From Bacteroidota bacterium (GTDB taxonomy: Bacteria; Bacteroidota; Bacteroidia; Flavobacteriales; Flavobacteriaceae), in NCBI GenBank assembly GCA_023387965.1, contig JAEWHE010000040.1, forward strand, positions 1 to 64,000: 64,000 bases of DNA, given 5' to 3'. Position 1 is the first letter of the stretch; the number at the start of each line of letters is the position of its first letter. Below, in pieces: positions 17,535 to 25,814 of the stretch. The position numbers and the translations under genes are program-made. A model generated the notes under the pieces. It was not told the DNA's origin, ran no database searches, and saw only the letters and a program-made list of their open reading frames with translations.

Positions 17535-18340
17535 TGGAAACGACAAAAACAGCAGTTCATTTTACGGACAATTACCTTCTTAACCCGACCAACCCGATTT
17601 CGGTAAACCTTATCGGAGCAGGTGGTACAGGCTCAAAAGTATTGACAGCCTTAATGGAAATTAACGAAAGTTTGATAGCATTAGAACACGCAGGTTTGCA
17701 GGTGCGTTTGTGGGATGATGATATTATTACAACAGCTAATTTAGGAAGACAGCGATTTTTTGAAAGTGAAACAGGCTTATACAAATCCGTAGCTTTGATA
17801 AACCGTATCAATCGTTGTATCGGTACGAATTGGAAAGCCGAAACTCGAAAATTTGAAAAGGACAAATTTGGCAGACTGCCCGAAAATACAAAGGCAATCA
17901 TAACTATTACTTGTGTGGATAATGTACAGGCAAGGTTTGACGTTGCCGAAATATTGAAAGAAATAAGTTACTGCAAGAATTACATGGACGACCCCAAATA
18001 TTGGTTGGATTTCGGAAACAGCCAAGATACAGGACAAGTAGTACTATCTACTATCGGAGAGATAAAACAGCCTAATTCAGAGAAATACCAAACGGTGGCA
18101 AGCCTGTCATTTGTTACAGATGAATTTGGGGAATTGCTGAGGCAATCCGAACAGGAAGATAATACGCCAAGTTGTTCCCTTGCCGAAGCATTGGAAAAAC
18201 AAGATTTGTTTATCAATTCATCATTGACACAAATGGGTTGTTCTTTACTTTGGAACTTGTTTCGTAGAGGAATGACCGAATACAAAGGATTTTTTCACAA
18301 TCTGAAAGATTTCCGAACCCACCCGATAAAAGTCGCCTGA
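17534..18340 (+). CDS. PRTRC system ThiF family protein, E1-like
   Basis: 268 residues with an E1/ThiF/MoeB adenylation fold: nucleotide-binding GAGGTGS (28-34), the acidic strand and ligand motif DDDIITTANLGRQRF (61-75), and TCVDNVQAR (126-134). A candidate catalytic cysteine is Cys214 in TPSCSLAEAL. The paired CxxC zinc motif of MoeB/ThiF is absent, usual for this branch. Expected to adenylate the C-terminal glycine of the 72-residue ubiquitin-like protein and pass it to the E2-like protein encoded directly upstream. Last gene of the operon; no JAB protease, ParB or other PRTRC partner follows here. Confidence 0.88.
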   Translation: METTKTAVHFTDNYLLNPTNPISVNLIGAGGTGSKVLTALMEINESLIALEHAGLQVRLWDDDIITTANLGRQRFFESETGLYKSVALINRINRCIGTNWKAETRKFEKDKFGRLPENTKAIITITCVDNVQARFDVAEILKEISYCKNYMDDPKYWLDFGNSQDTGQVVLSTIGEIKQPNSEKYQTVASLSFVTDEFGELLRQSEQEDNTPSCSLAEALEKQDLFINSSLTQMGCSLLWNLFRRGMTEYKGFFHNLKDFRTHPIKVA

Positions 18341-18605
18341 CAGCCAAAGTCGGGCGGCGAAAAGACGCATCCTTCCGTTGGTCGGAACCGCCTTTTCGCG
18401 TTTAAAATTGGTGCAACCACTTTGCAAAATGCACAGTTTCCACAAATTCCTTTCTCTTCATTTTAGCAAATAGGTTGCGACATTATTGCGTGGGATATTT
18501 GGTATCCCATTGTTGAATTTAGAAAACTTCTTTTCTTTTCACACAGCGACCAAAGAAAAGAAGCAAAAGAACGTCGCTTGGTTGCTATTTTCTATTATTG
18601 AAGTA
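18341..18605. other. Junction between PRTRC operon and Hachiman
   Basis: GC-rich at the start (a hairpin-prone gggcggcgaaaagacgc ... gccttttcgcg region just after the ThiF stop, about 18350-18400), then falling to strongly AT-rich after about 18590. No gene: a 60-codon frame at 18486-18668 crosses the composition change and has no family features. The jump suggests that the defence genes were inserted next to the PRTRC block in a separate event. Confidence 0.45.
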
Positions 18606-18639
18606 TTTGTAGAAGAACAGGTTTATTTTGTTAAATTTG
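18606..18639 (+). promoter_or_regulatory. Promoter of the Hachiman operon
   Basis: TTTG at 18606-18609 and TAAATTTG at 18632-18639, spacer 22 bp, matching the Bacteroidetes consensus. Predicted start near 18646, giving a leader of about 90 nt before hamA that contains a strong inverted repeat. Confidence 0.6.
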
Positions 18640-18664
18640 TTATAATGAATACTATATGGATATT

Positions 18665-18695
18665 ATAACAACCTGAATCAAATTCTGGTTGTTAT
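18665..18695 (+). promoter_or_regulatory. Inverted repeat in the Hachiman leader
   Basis: ATAACAACCTGAAT, loop CAA, ATTCTGGTTGTTAT: 14-bp arms with one mismatch. It lies downstream of the predicted start and 40 bp before the hamA ATG, so it could be an operator or an RNA hairpin. No poly-T tract follows, which argues against a simple terminator. Confidence 0.55.
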
Positions 18696-18735
18696 GATAT
18701 TAAGTCAATAATTATAATCAGAACCAAATTATAGA

Positions 18736-19629
18736 ATGCTTGAAAAAAATATAAAAGAAGATTTTTTAGATTTATTCTACAATGATTTATGCGATGAAGA
18801 ATTAGAAAACAAAAATCGATTAAATTTATTTACTCTTAAAGTAAAGAACAATGCTTTTTCATATGATGAACTAATTGCTGAATTAGGTAATAAACTACAT
18901 TACTTTGCTCTTTCAAGAAAGCAAATTAATCAATTAAAAAAGGATGATAAACTTAATGATCTAGTAAAAAAAGCTAAAGCAAAACTGAAATATCATACAG
19001 ATAATGAAGGAGAACTTGGCGAAATACTGCTTTACTGTCTTTTAGAGTCTCATCTTAATGCTCCAAAAATCCTTACTAAACTTGAATTAAAAACCAATTC
19101 GAATGATTATGTAAAGGGAGCTGACGGTGTTCACTTACTGAAACTTAGCGATTCTGATTATCAGTTAATTTTAGGAGAATCCAAATTAAATTCTGATTTA
19201 AAACAAGGAATCTATGAAGCATTTGGTTCAATTAATAAACTCTTAACTTCAACTTCGAAAATGGAGTTTGAAATTGATTTAATAAATAGTGAGCTTGTAA
19301 AAGAAGCATATGAAGAAGATAGTTACAATGTTCTAAAAAAAATAATCGTTCCTAGCGCAAAAGAAGATGAAACGTATCTAGATTATTCATTCGGTATTTT
19401 TCTGGGTTTTAATATTACAATTACTGATATTGAATTGAAGTTATCTAACAGTGAGTTTCGAACAAATATTCGAGAAAAAATAAAAAATGAAATTTTAAAA
19501 GCAAAAGAATCTATAAATTACCAACTTAAGAAAGAAGGATATTCAGGATACCAATTTTATGTTTATGTTGTTCCTTTTTCTGATTTACAAAATAAGAGAA
19601 AAGACATCATCAAACAGATTACCGAATAA
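18736..19629 (+). CDS. hamA: Hachiman defence protein HamA (DUF1837 nuclease)
   Basis: 297 residues. The DUF1837 core is at 90-160: EGELGEILLYCLLESHLNAP, KLELKTNSNDY, GADGVHLL and LGESKLNSDLKQGIYEAFGS. Candidate active-site residues of the PD-(D/E)xK type are E96, D130, E148 and K150 (GESK). In Hachiman, HamA is the nuclease effector held in complex with the helicase HamB, and it degrades DNA when phage-induced damage is sensed. The stop overlaps the hamB start (TAATG), so the two are coupled. AT content is far higher than in the PRTRC genes upstream, indicating a separate acquisition. Confidence 0.9.
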   Translation: MLEKNIKEDFLDLFYNDLCDEELENKNRLNLFTLKVKNNAFSYDELIAELGNKLHYFALSRKQINQLKKDDKLNDLVKKAKAKLKYHTDNEGELGEILLYCLLESHLNAPKILTKLELKTNSNDYVKGADGVHLLKLSDSDYQLILGESKLNSDLKQGIYEAFGSINKLLTSTSKMEFEIDLINSELVKEAYEEDSYNVLKKIIVPSAKEDETYLDYSFGIFLGFNITITDIELKLSNSEFRTNIREKIKNEILKAKESINYQLKKEGYSGYQFYVYVVPFSDLQNKRKDIIKQITE

Positions 19630-22178
19630 TGAAACTTATAGAAAAATTAGTTGAAGATATTTTCACAGATAAATACTTCAACGAACTCTTTAATAAATGT
19701 ATATTGATAACTGCTGAAAACATTTTTAAAAAGAATGATGAACCGAAGTTGTCTACGAAAGAGTTAAAAGATCTTCTTCGATTTGCTGATATACTTTCAA
19801 ATTCATCCAACTCAAATGCCAGAAATAAAGCATATCAAATTATTTCCGCTTTAAATCACGATTATAGTGACAACAAAATATACCGAACCATTTCTAAAGC
19901 TGTATTTAGTAAACTAGGAAATTTCCCTGCAATCAACTATTTAGAAACGAAGAATAATAATTTTGCTAGTCTGCCTCTAATGAGAGAAATTGAAGTTGAG
20001 TCTAAAAAGCTTATTCAGAAAGCACCGGATGGAAAAGGTATGATATTTACTGATACTCAATTTAAGCTATATGACAAGCTATCAAATAGTATTGAGTTTA
20101 GTTTTTCAGGTCCAACATCTATGGGTAAATCATTCATAATTAAATCTTTTATAAAGAAGGTAATTAAAAATAGTCCCCCAGAAAATATCGTAATCATAGT
20201 TCCGACACGTGCTCTTATAAATCAATTTTTTTCTGATCTTAAAACCGATTTAGATGAGCAACTTGAAATCTATAAATATAAAATTTTTATTAACTCGAAT
20301 GTTTCGGACATCATTACTGAAGAGAAATTTAACTATATTTTTATTTTAACCCCTGAACGTCTTTTAAGCTATTTATCTCAAGAAAATAATCCTCCTATTG
20401 GATTTCTCTTTGTTGATGAAGCACATAAGTTAGCAAGTGAAAAGGACTCTCGAAGTATAACAACATATTCTGCAATAGAAAAGGCGCAGAAAAAATTTGG
20501 AAATATTAAACTATACTTTTCTTCTCCAAATGTTTCAAACCCTGAAATATTCTTATCACTGTTCAACAGGAATAATCAAAATTCATTTAAAACAATCGAA
20601 TCTCCTGTTTCACAGAATATCTATTTCGTGGATTTAGAAAAAAATGAAGTAGAGGCATTTTCGCAGAATAAATCACATATACTAAAAGACATTCTGCATG
20701 AAAATTCTAATTATTCTGTTATTGAGTTTATAGAATTCATTGGAGAGAACAAGAACAATCTTGTTTATTGTAACAGCAAGCGTAACACCATTGATAAAGC
20801 AAAAGATTTTTCAAAGAGGATTAATAGAAAAATTGAGAACATCGAAATTCAAAAAGCAATAGTAAATATTAAAGAATATATACATCCGCAGTATTACTTA
20901 GTTGACTTTTTAGAAAAGGGTATTGCCTATCATTATGGAAAATTACCTCAACTAATTAGAAATTTAGTTGAGGATTTATATAAAAAAGAAGAAATAAGAT
21001 ATGTTTTTTGCACATCTACCCTTTTAGAAGGAGTAAATATGCCAACGCAAAATATTTTTATACTCGATAATAGAAATGGAGGAAGAAGCCCTTTATCACC
21101 GATTGATTTTTGGAATTTATCAGGAAGAGCTGGACGCTTAAGTCGAGAACTGGAAGGTAACATTTTTTGTATTCAGCATGAAGAGTTTAAATGGGAAAAT
21201 AAAGATGTATTAATAAAGAAGGATATAACATTAAACCCAACAATACTAACAAAGGTCGATAGAAACCTTCAAAAGATTGCTAAAATTCTTGAAGACAAAG
21301 ACGTTTCAGGAACTGAAACTGAAAAAGAAATTTTAAAATATATAGCAAATATTATAAAAGTCGATACGCTAGAAACAAATTCAAATTACAGTAGCCCTGT
21401 TATTGACAGATTGGTAGAAAAAAATAAAGAAAAAATAATTGAATTAGCAAAAAGTAAGGTTCAGGATTATAAGATTCCATCAGCAATACTTAATTTTAAC
21501 CAAACAATAGACTTTAAAGTTCAAGATCAGATTTACCAGTTTGTAAAAAAAGCTAAGAAAAGTATTTTGCCAGCTAGCAATGATATCAATTATGAGAATT
21601 GTTTGAAAGTTCTTAAACAGTTTCACAGCTTGTATTCTTGGGATAAAAATGAAAAAAGATTATCTAATGTTAATAGCTTAAAATACTATGCTGTTTTGAT
21701 GAATCAATGGATAAATGGTTTGTCTCTTAGTCAGATTATAAACCAGTCAATAGAATGGTATGATGAAAAAGCATACGACATAAAGGTCAGTTATAACGAA
21801 TTTGAACCATTTAACAAGTATAGCAAACAACATATCAATTTTTTAATTGAATTTATTATTGATGATTTGGAATATATACTGAGATTTCTTTTAGAAAAAT
21901 ACTTCAATCATTATCATCAAATCTTAATTAGTGTAATTGGAGAAGAAAAGGCTGGTGATAATTGGGCTACATTGTTAGAATATGGAACTCAAAACCCTTT
22001 GATTATAGCACTTCAAAATATTGGTATTTCGCGAAATACTGCTCTGAAAATTTTCAAAAATAATAGGGAAGCATTAAAAATTAAGGACAAAAAATTAGTT
22101 GGAGTGAATAAAGAGGCTCTTTTAAAATCCTTTAAAAATAGTTCTTTAGAATATGATGAATTAAAAAAGGTTTTATAA
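19629..22178 (+). CDS. hamB: Hachiman defence helicase HamB
   Basis: 849 residues, superfamily 2 helicase. Walker A GPTSMGKS (161-168, K167), DEAH box (263-266), motif III-like SSPNVSNPE, and motif VI SGRAGRLSR from 498. The N-terminal 150 residues and the long C-terminal region after 550 are typical HamB extensions. HamB is the DNA-sensing motor that restrains HamA until activated. Length and gene order (hamA then hamB, overlapping TAATG) match complete, apparently intact Hachiman systems. Confidence 0.9.
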   Translation: MKLIEKLVEDIFTDKYFNELFNKCILITAENIFKKNDEPKLSTKELKDLLRFADILSNSSNSNARNKAYQIISALNHDYSDNKIYRTISKAVFSKLGNFPAINYLETKNNNFASLPLMREIEVESKKLIQKAPDGKGMIFTDTQFKLYDKLSNSIEFSFSGPTSMGKSFIIKSFIKKVIKNSPPENIVIIVPTRALINQFFSDLKTDLDEQLEIYKYKIFINSNVSDIITEEKFNYIFILTPERLLSYLSQENNPPIGFLFVDEAHKLASEKDSRSITTYSAIEKAQKKFGNIKLYFSSPNVSNPEIFLSLFNRNNQNSFKTIESPVSQNIYFVDLEKNEVEAFSQNKSHILKDILHENSNYSVIEFIEFIGENKNNLVYCNSKRNTIDKAKDFSKRINRKIENIEIQKAIVNIKEYIHPQYYLVDFLEKGIAYHYGKLPQLIRNLVEDLYKKEEIRYVFCTSTLLEGVNMPTQNIFILDNRNGGRSPLSPIDFWNLSGRAGRLSRELEGNIFCIQHEEFKWENKDVLIKKDITLNPTILTKVDRNLQKIAKILEDKDVSGTETEKEILKYIANIIKVDTLETNSNYSSPVIDRLVEKNKEKIIELAKSKVQDYKIPSAILNFNQTIDFKVQDQIYQFVKKAKKSILPASNDINYENCLKVLKQFHSLYSWDKNEKRLSNVNSLKYYAVLMNQWINGLSLSQIINQSIEWYDEKAYDIKVSYNEFEPFNKYSKQHINFLIEFIIDDLEYILRFLLEKYFNHYHQILISVIGEEKAGDNWATLLEYGTQNPLIIALQNIGISRNTALKIFKNNREALKIKDKKLVGVNKEALLKSFKNSSLEYDELKKVL

Positions 22179-22239
22179 TCCACTTTACTGATTCTAATAA
22201 GAATTTTACAAAATATCCTACAATATCAATTTCAACAAG

Positions 22240-22261
22240 AAGCTTATAATATTATAAGCTT
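22240..22261. terminator. Perfect 22-bp palindrome after hamB
   Basis: A perfect palindrome from AAGCTTATAAT to ATTATAAGCTT, followed by T-rich sequence on the plus strand. It lies 62 bp after hamB and at the 3' end of the leftward receiver-domain remnant, so it could end transcription from both sides. Confidence 0.5.
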
Positions 22262-22690
22262 TTTCGGCTATTGAATATCTTATCAATGCCTCGTCTAAAA
22301 TCATCAACATCACTACCAACCAACAAACAATTCGAAAAACCGATATATAAAAGAGCTTTGCCTATTTTCTCATTGTCAATATCCCACTATGGGAATCAGT
22401 TTGATTGTAGGATATTTGGCTCTTAATTGTCGAAGTTGTGACAGGATGTGCTTGTCGTAAAAATCAAGGCCGATTATACAAACTTTAGGAAGTTCTTTCA
22501 AGGAAGCTAATTGATACAATCCATCTTCGATTGTTTCGGATCGGAATGAAATTTCAAATCCTGAAGCGGTTAGACCATAACATATTAAATCCAATATAGG
22601 ACTTTTCTCATTGATAAAAGCAAGCGTGATTTTTTGTAAAATAATAAAGGCAATTGGATACCGCTCTAAGTTGCAGTTTTTATGACGAAT
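22252..22690 (-). pseudogene. Frameshifted response-regulator receiver gene (NarL/LuxR type)
   Basis: On the minus strand one frame reads KITLAFINEKSP, GFEISFRSETIEDGLYQL, PKVCIIGLDFYDKHILSQL and IKLIPIVGY, then stops. The +1 frame continues without a gap: WDIDNEKIGKALLYIGFSNC, LLVGSDVDDFRRGIDKIF, stop at 22252. Together this is a receiver domain of the type found in Bacteroidetes mobile-element regulators, broken by one frameshift near 22380. No ATG could be placed at the 5' end and no DNA-binding domain is present, so the gene is also truncated. Confidence 0.6.
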
Positions 22691-22928
22691 AGACTAGACA
22701 ATGGAATCTATGACATATTTTAGCTAAATTGTTAACTTATTTTTATTTTGATGTTCGCACTGTCTAAAGTGTTATAAGTGTTGTTAGTCTACAAGAAAAA
22801 GAACTCGTAATGTGAGAACTTTAAAGCTTTGCTATTCATGGAGTTTCTTATTTAACTGTTTCTATGTCGCCTTTTTGGAAGGTATATTTTCGTCAATAGT
22901 GCTATTTTTCATAAACTCTTCCTTAAAT
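22691..22928. other. Short spacer, nothing recognised
   Basis: AT-rich spacer between the receiver remnant and the DUF2971 gene. No promoter, hairpin or coding sequence stood out. Confidence 0.3.
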
Positions 22929-23702
22929 TCAATTTTCATCAATAGATGTAAACCAATCCCCCTCGTTTCGTGTAAGCTTCCATCTAACATACTTATCGCT
23001 TTGGTAAATCATAGTATAAAGCTTTATGGAAGTACCTTCAATTAATTTTTCAATAGCAGGTAAATAAGTTCGGGGAAAATCCAAACCAATATGAATTGAT
23101 TTAAGAGATTGGCCATAAGGTAAAAACAAATTTTCTGAACAATTTAAAAACAATAATCGTTTTTCGTCTTCTTTTTCCCAAAAATGGGACTTATGAAAAA
23201 CAACTTTGTGGCTCAATAATAATAAATAATTATTAATGTTTGCTTCTATGGAAAGCAAATTGTTCCAATTAACCCAAGGCTTTTCCTTTTTTTTAGTAAT
23301 ATAATTGACCTCTTTCAATAGAATATCAATATTTGGGAACATTTTCTTTGCTTCAACCATTAACAAGTTTTCATCAAATTCAAGACATACCCCTTTTTGA
23401 TTATCTGCATAGTTTGACCACATCATTTCATTATCCCATCCTTTTTGCTGTGCGCCTGAAAAACAGATAATTTGAAATCGTTCTTTTATCATTTGCCCAA
23501 ACCTATATTGGCAATCAATATGGGTTTTATCGCTATAATATTCGGGAAATAACTTTTCCAAGGGAAGATTAATACTTCCCATTGACCAAGGAGTTGATTC
23601 TCTCGGGTCATTCATGTTACTAAAACTATTTGATTTCAATGCTTTTGTTGGAAGTATGTATTCAACTAGTGTCGCAAGTTTGGTATAATGATAAATTGCC
23701 AT
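22929..23702 (-). CDS. DUF2971 domain protein
   Basis: 257 residues. Conserved DUF2971 features: IYHYTKL at the start, SNMNDPRES, ICFSGAQQKGWDNEMMW, NYADNQKGVCLEF, and a long alpha/beta remainder (HKSHFWEKEDEKRLLF). The family is common in accessory regions and often near defence genes; its biochemical activity is not established. It is divergent from the AbiE-like pair and lies in the same AT-rich segment as Hachiman, so a defence-related job is possible but only inferred from location. Confidence 0.85.
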   Translation of the reverse strand: MAIYHYTKLATLVEYILPTKALKSNSFSNMNDPRESTPWSMGSINLPLEKLFPEYYSDKTHIDCQYRFGQMIKERFQIICFSGAQQKGWDNEMMWSNYADNQKGVCLEFDENLLMVEAKKMFPNIDILLKEVNYITKKKEKPWVNWNNLLSIEANINNYLLLLSHKVVFHKSHFWEKEDEKRLLFLNCSENLFLPYGQSLKSIHIGLDFPRTYLPAIEKLIEGTSIKLYTMIYQSDKYVRWKLTRNEGDWFTSIDEN

Positions 23703-23721
23703 TTTTTAGCCTTTAAATTAA

Positions 23722-23913
23722 GGTTTATTAATTTCATGCAAAGTTCTAAAATCCATTGGAAAAGGAAATATTGTCGGATATTTATTAAAGCATAATCTCG
23801 TACGGTTTAATACAAAGGAAGACAAATTTTCAAAAAGTGACATTGAATTCGTTTTACGAAGTGCAAATGAATTGAAAATGGAGATTAACCAATTAATTCA
23901 AAATGAGAAGTAA
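23722..23913 (+). pseudogene. Truncated gene fragment of unknown family
   Basis: An open frame without an ATG reads CKVLKSIGKGNIVGYLLKH, then LVRFNTKEDKFSKSDIEF and VLRSANELKMEINQLI, ending at TAA 23913. It has amphipathic, protein-like composition but begins abruptly behind a stop near the start of the DUF2971 gene. Probably the 3' end of a gene lost by rearrangement. Confidence 0.4.
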
Positions 23914-23945
23914 AACAGCAATTTAGATAATTAAATAAAAATTGA

Positions 23946-23953
23946 TACTTTTG
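23946..23953 (+). promoter_or_regulatory. -7 element for the AbiE-like pair
   Basis: TACTTTTG fits TAnnTTTG and lies 75 bp before the first ATG of the pair. No good TTTG was seen at the -33 position. Confidence 0.4.
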
Positions 23954-23986
23954 TATAATAGTATATAGTATAATGACAATCAAAAC

Positions 23987-24009
23987 ATAATACCTCACAT
24001 TGGTATTAT
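23987..24009 (+). promoter_or_regulatory. Candidate operator upstream of the toxin-antitoxin pair
   Basis: ATAATACC and GGTATTAT are perfect 8-bp arms around a 7-base loop, ending 18 bp before the antitoxin-like ATG. AbiE-type antitoxins repress their own operons through inverted repeats, so this is a reasonable operator candidate. Confidence 0.45.
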
Positions 24010-24027
24010 ATTTGATTTACAATAATA

Positions 24028-24315
24028 ATGAAACAAAAAGCAAACATAGCGACAATTTTCCCTAAACACTTATTTTGGGATATGGATTATGATAAGCTTA
24101 ATCTTGATAGAGATAAGGCTATTATTATTCCTAGGGCTATGTATGCCACAACTGCAGATACTTTTGAACAAGACATTAAAAGACTGGAACAGCTCTACAC
24201 TCCGGCAGTTATTATAAAATATCTTAAGAACACTAAAGAAAACATTAGCAATAGAGTTTGTATTAGCGTGGCAAAAAGATATAATGTAAAACCGTTTCTT
24301 CGTTATTCCCTCTAA
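24028..24315 (+). CDS. DUF6922-like small protein, putative antitoxin of an AbiE-like pair
   Basis: 95 residues: FPKHLFWDMDYDKLNLDRD is the recognisable start of a small family (DUF6922-like) found directly before AbiEii-type nucleotidyltransferases in Bacteroidetes; the rest is helical with a basic C-terminus. The stop is one base before the toxin ATG (TAA-A-ATG), so expression is coupled. Much shorter than classic AbiEi antitoxins with their winged-helix and C-terminal domains, so it may be a different kind of partner. Assignment as antitoxin rests on gene order. Confidence 0.65.
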   Translation: MKQKANIATIFPKHLFWDMDYDKLNLDRDKAIIIPRAMYATTADTFEQDIKRLEQLYTPAVIIKYLKNTKENISNRVCISVAKRYNVKPFLRYSL

Positions 24316-24316
24316 A

Positions 24317-25084
24317 ATGAACGCAGTTTCTCCGGCAATTGTAAAAACAATTATTCAATTACAAAGCCTACCATCCCTAGCCAATTTTAGTTTGGCAGGT
24401 GGAACCAATTTGGCCCTGCGTTACAATCATAGAATTTCAGATGATATTGATTTATTTTGTCCTGACATTATAGGAATGGATGGTTTCAATAAAGTTATAG
24501 AAGAAGTTAAAATACATTTTGGTAAAAATGCTAGAAATTTTGATTTTCCTTGCGATATAAATGACCAATATTGTTTTTTGAGATTTTTTGTCGATGCAGA
24601 AGATGGAACTACAATAAAAATAGAACTTTTACAGAATATGAAACATCTATTCGATATTGAAATGATTAATAACACTCGTTTGTTTAGTAAAGCTGATATT
24701 GGTTTATACAAATTAGTAAGCCTTGCTAACCGTTCTACCAAAAAAGACGTTTATGATTTAGATTTTATTACAGAGGAAATCAATATAGTAAACCTCTATG
24801 AAAATCTGATAGAAAAGACAACTAAATTTAGTAACAAAGAACACCAAACGATATTTGATTTAGACAAAAATGAATCGGTGTTAGGCAACCCGGAATTATT
24901 AATTCGTTTTGATAATACAGTCGGTTCTTCAAAGTTTCCGGCACACACTAACGACAATATCAATATCGTTAAAGAGAGTAAAACTTGGATAGAAGCCCGA
25001 ATAAGCTGGCGTTCCAAGGTAAGAGAGTTATACAACCATTTAGGAAAAGATTTTCCAAAGCCAAAAGGAATTGATATTTCGTAA
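24317..25084 (+). CDS. AbiEii/AbiGii-type nucleotidyltransferase toxin
   Basis: 255 residues with the nucleotidyltransferase signature LAGGTNLALRYNHRISDDID (GG at 28-29, catalytic aspartates D43 and D45 followed by LF). A later KADIGLYKLVSLANRSTKKD stretch with downstream YDLDFI matches the conserved lysine-rich region of this family (K.xDL.DL). Such proteins transfer nucleotides to tRNA or other targets and are the toxin half of type IV or type II-like abortive-infection systems. Paired with the small gene immediately upstream; in the same AT-rich defence segment as Hachiman. Confidence 0.85.
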   Translation: MNAVSPAIVKTIIQLQSLPSLANFSLAGGTNLALRYNHRISDDIDLFCPDIIGMDGFNKVIEEVKIHFGKNARNFDFPCDINDQYCFLRFFVDAEDGTTIKIELLQNMKHLFDIEMINNTRLFSKADIGLYKLVSLANRSTKKDVYDLDFITEEINIVNLYENLIEKTTKFSNKEHQTIFDLDKNESVLGNPELLIRFDNTVGSSKFPAHTNDNINIVKESKTWIEARISWRSKVRELYNHLGKDFPKPKGIDIS

Positions 25085-25814
25085 TTGGGAAAAAAGGACG
25101 TTGGTAAATTATAAAAAAATAACGGGATTCTCTTAGAATCGTTGAAATAATAGAGAATTTTTTGCTGTTTTAATACCTACTCTAGAATTTAAAACAATCA
25201 TTAACGGTATTTTTTTTGTTTATCAAGTAGTCTATTTTTAGATTTTATATTTATATTTGTATAAGAAATATTTTTAAGTTACCCTATCGGTGTACCTGAC
25301 AATCTATATAGTTTGAAAACAATTGATATTACTGGAAAGTTCAAAATTTTAAGGAGAACCTCTTTCTCCGCAACCTAGAGTTTTTATTGAAATTCTAAAA
25401 AACAAAAACCTTTGAATACTTTCGGTATTTAAAGGTTTTTTTATTGTCGTTTTAAAAAAATAGGTTGAAAGTAATCTTTTACATGAAGTCCCTGAAGACT
25501 GTGGTTGATGAATTACCCCTTATCTTTGCAAAAAATTCGCATAGAAATAATCGATAAAACTGTCCACTGGCACTTCTCTTACTCTCGAGAGTTGGAAGTT
25601 GACCAATAATTTGAGAATTGTACTCAAAATTGAAACGAAAAGTAATAAATCAAGTTCTTGACTCTTTAAAGTTATCCATTGAAAAAAGTCTAATGAGATA
25701 GCAAAACACGTTAATCAGTTAGTTTTAAATTTTTGAAAAAATAAGATTAGCAACTGACGAATGGAACTGAAGACTTGCACTTAAAACTTTAAACCTAAAC
25801 CTTTAACCTCCAAA
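25085..25814. other. Intergenic region at the probable island edge
   Basis: No gene. Around 25345-25375 the sequence ggagaacctctttctccgcaa resembles the 3' acceptor end of a tRNA-Ser, but no complete tRNA can be folded. It is followed by a terminator at 25405-25439, as expected downstream of a tRNA. To the left are AT-rich accessory genes, to the right housekeeping genes. The rest (25440-25814) holds nothing I recognise. Confidence 0.45.
25405..25439 (+). terminator. Terminator
   Basis: AAAACCTTTGAATAC and GTATTTAAAGGTTTT form a 15-bp stem with one mismatch and loop TTTCG, followed by a T run. Confidence 0.75.

Noticed and set aside
18486..18668. 60-codon reading frame between thiF and hamA
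   Set aside because: Spans a composition change, contains the predicted hamA promoter and has no recognisable features.
22812..23045. Plus-strand frame overlapping the end of the DUF2971 gene
   Set aside because: Antisense to a well-conserved domain protein and without family features.
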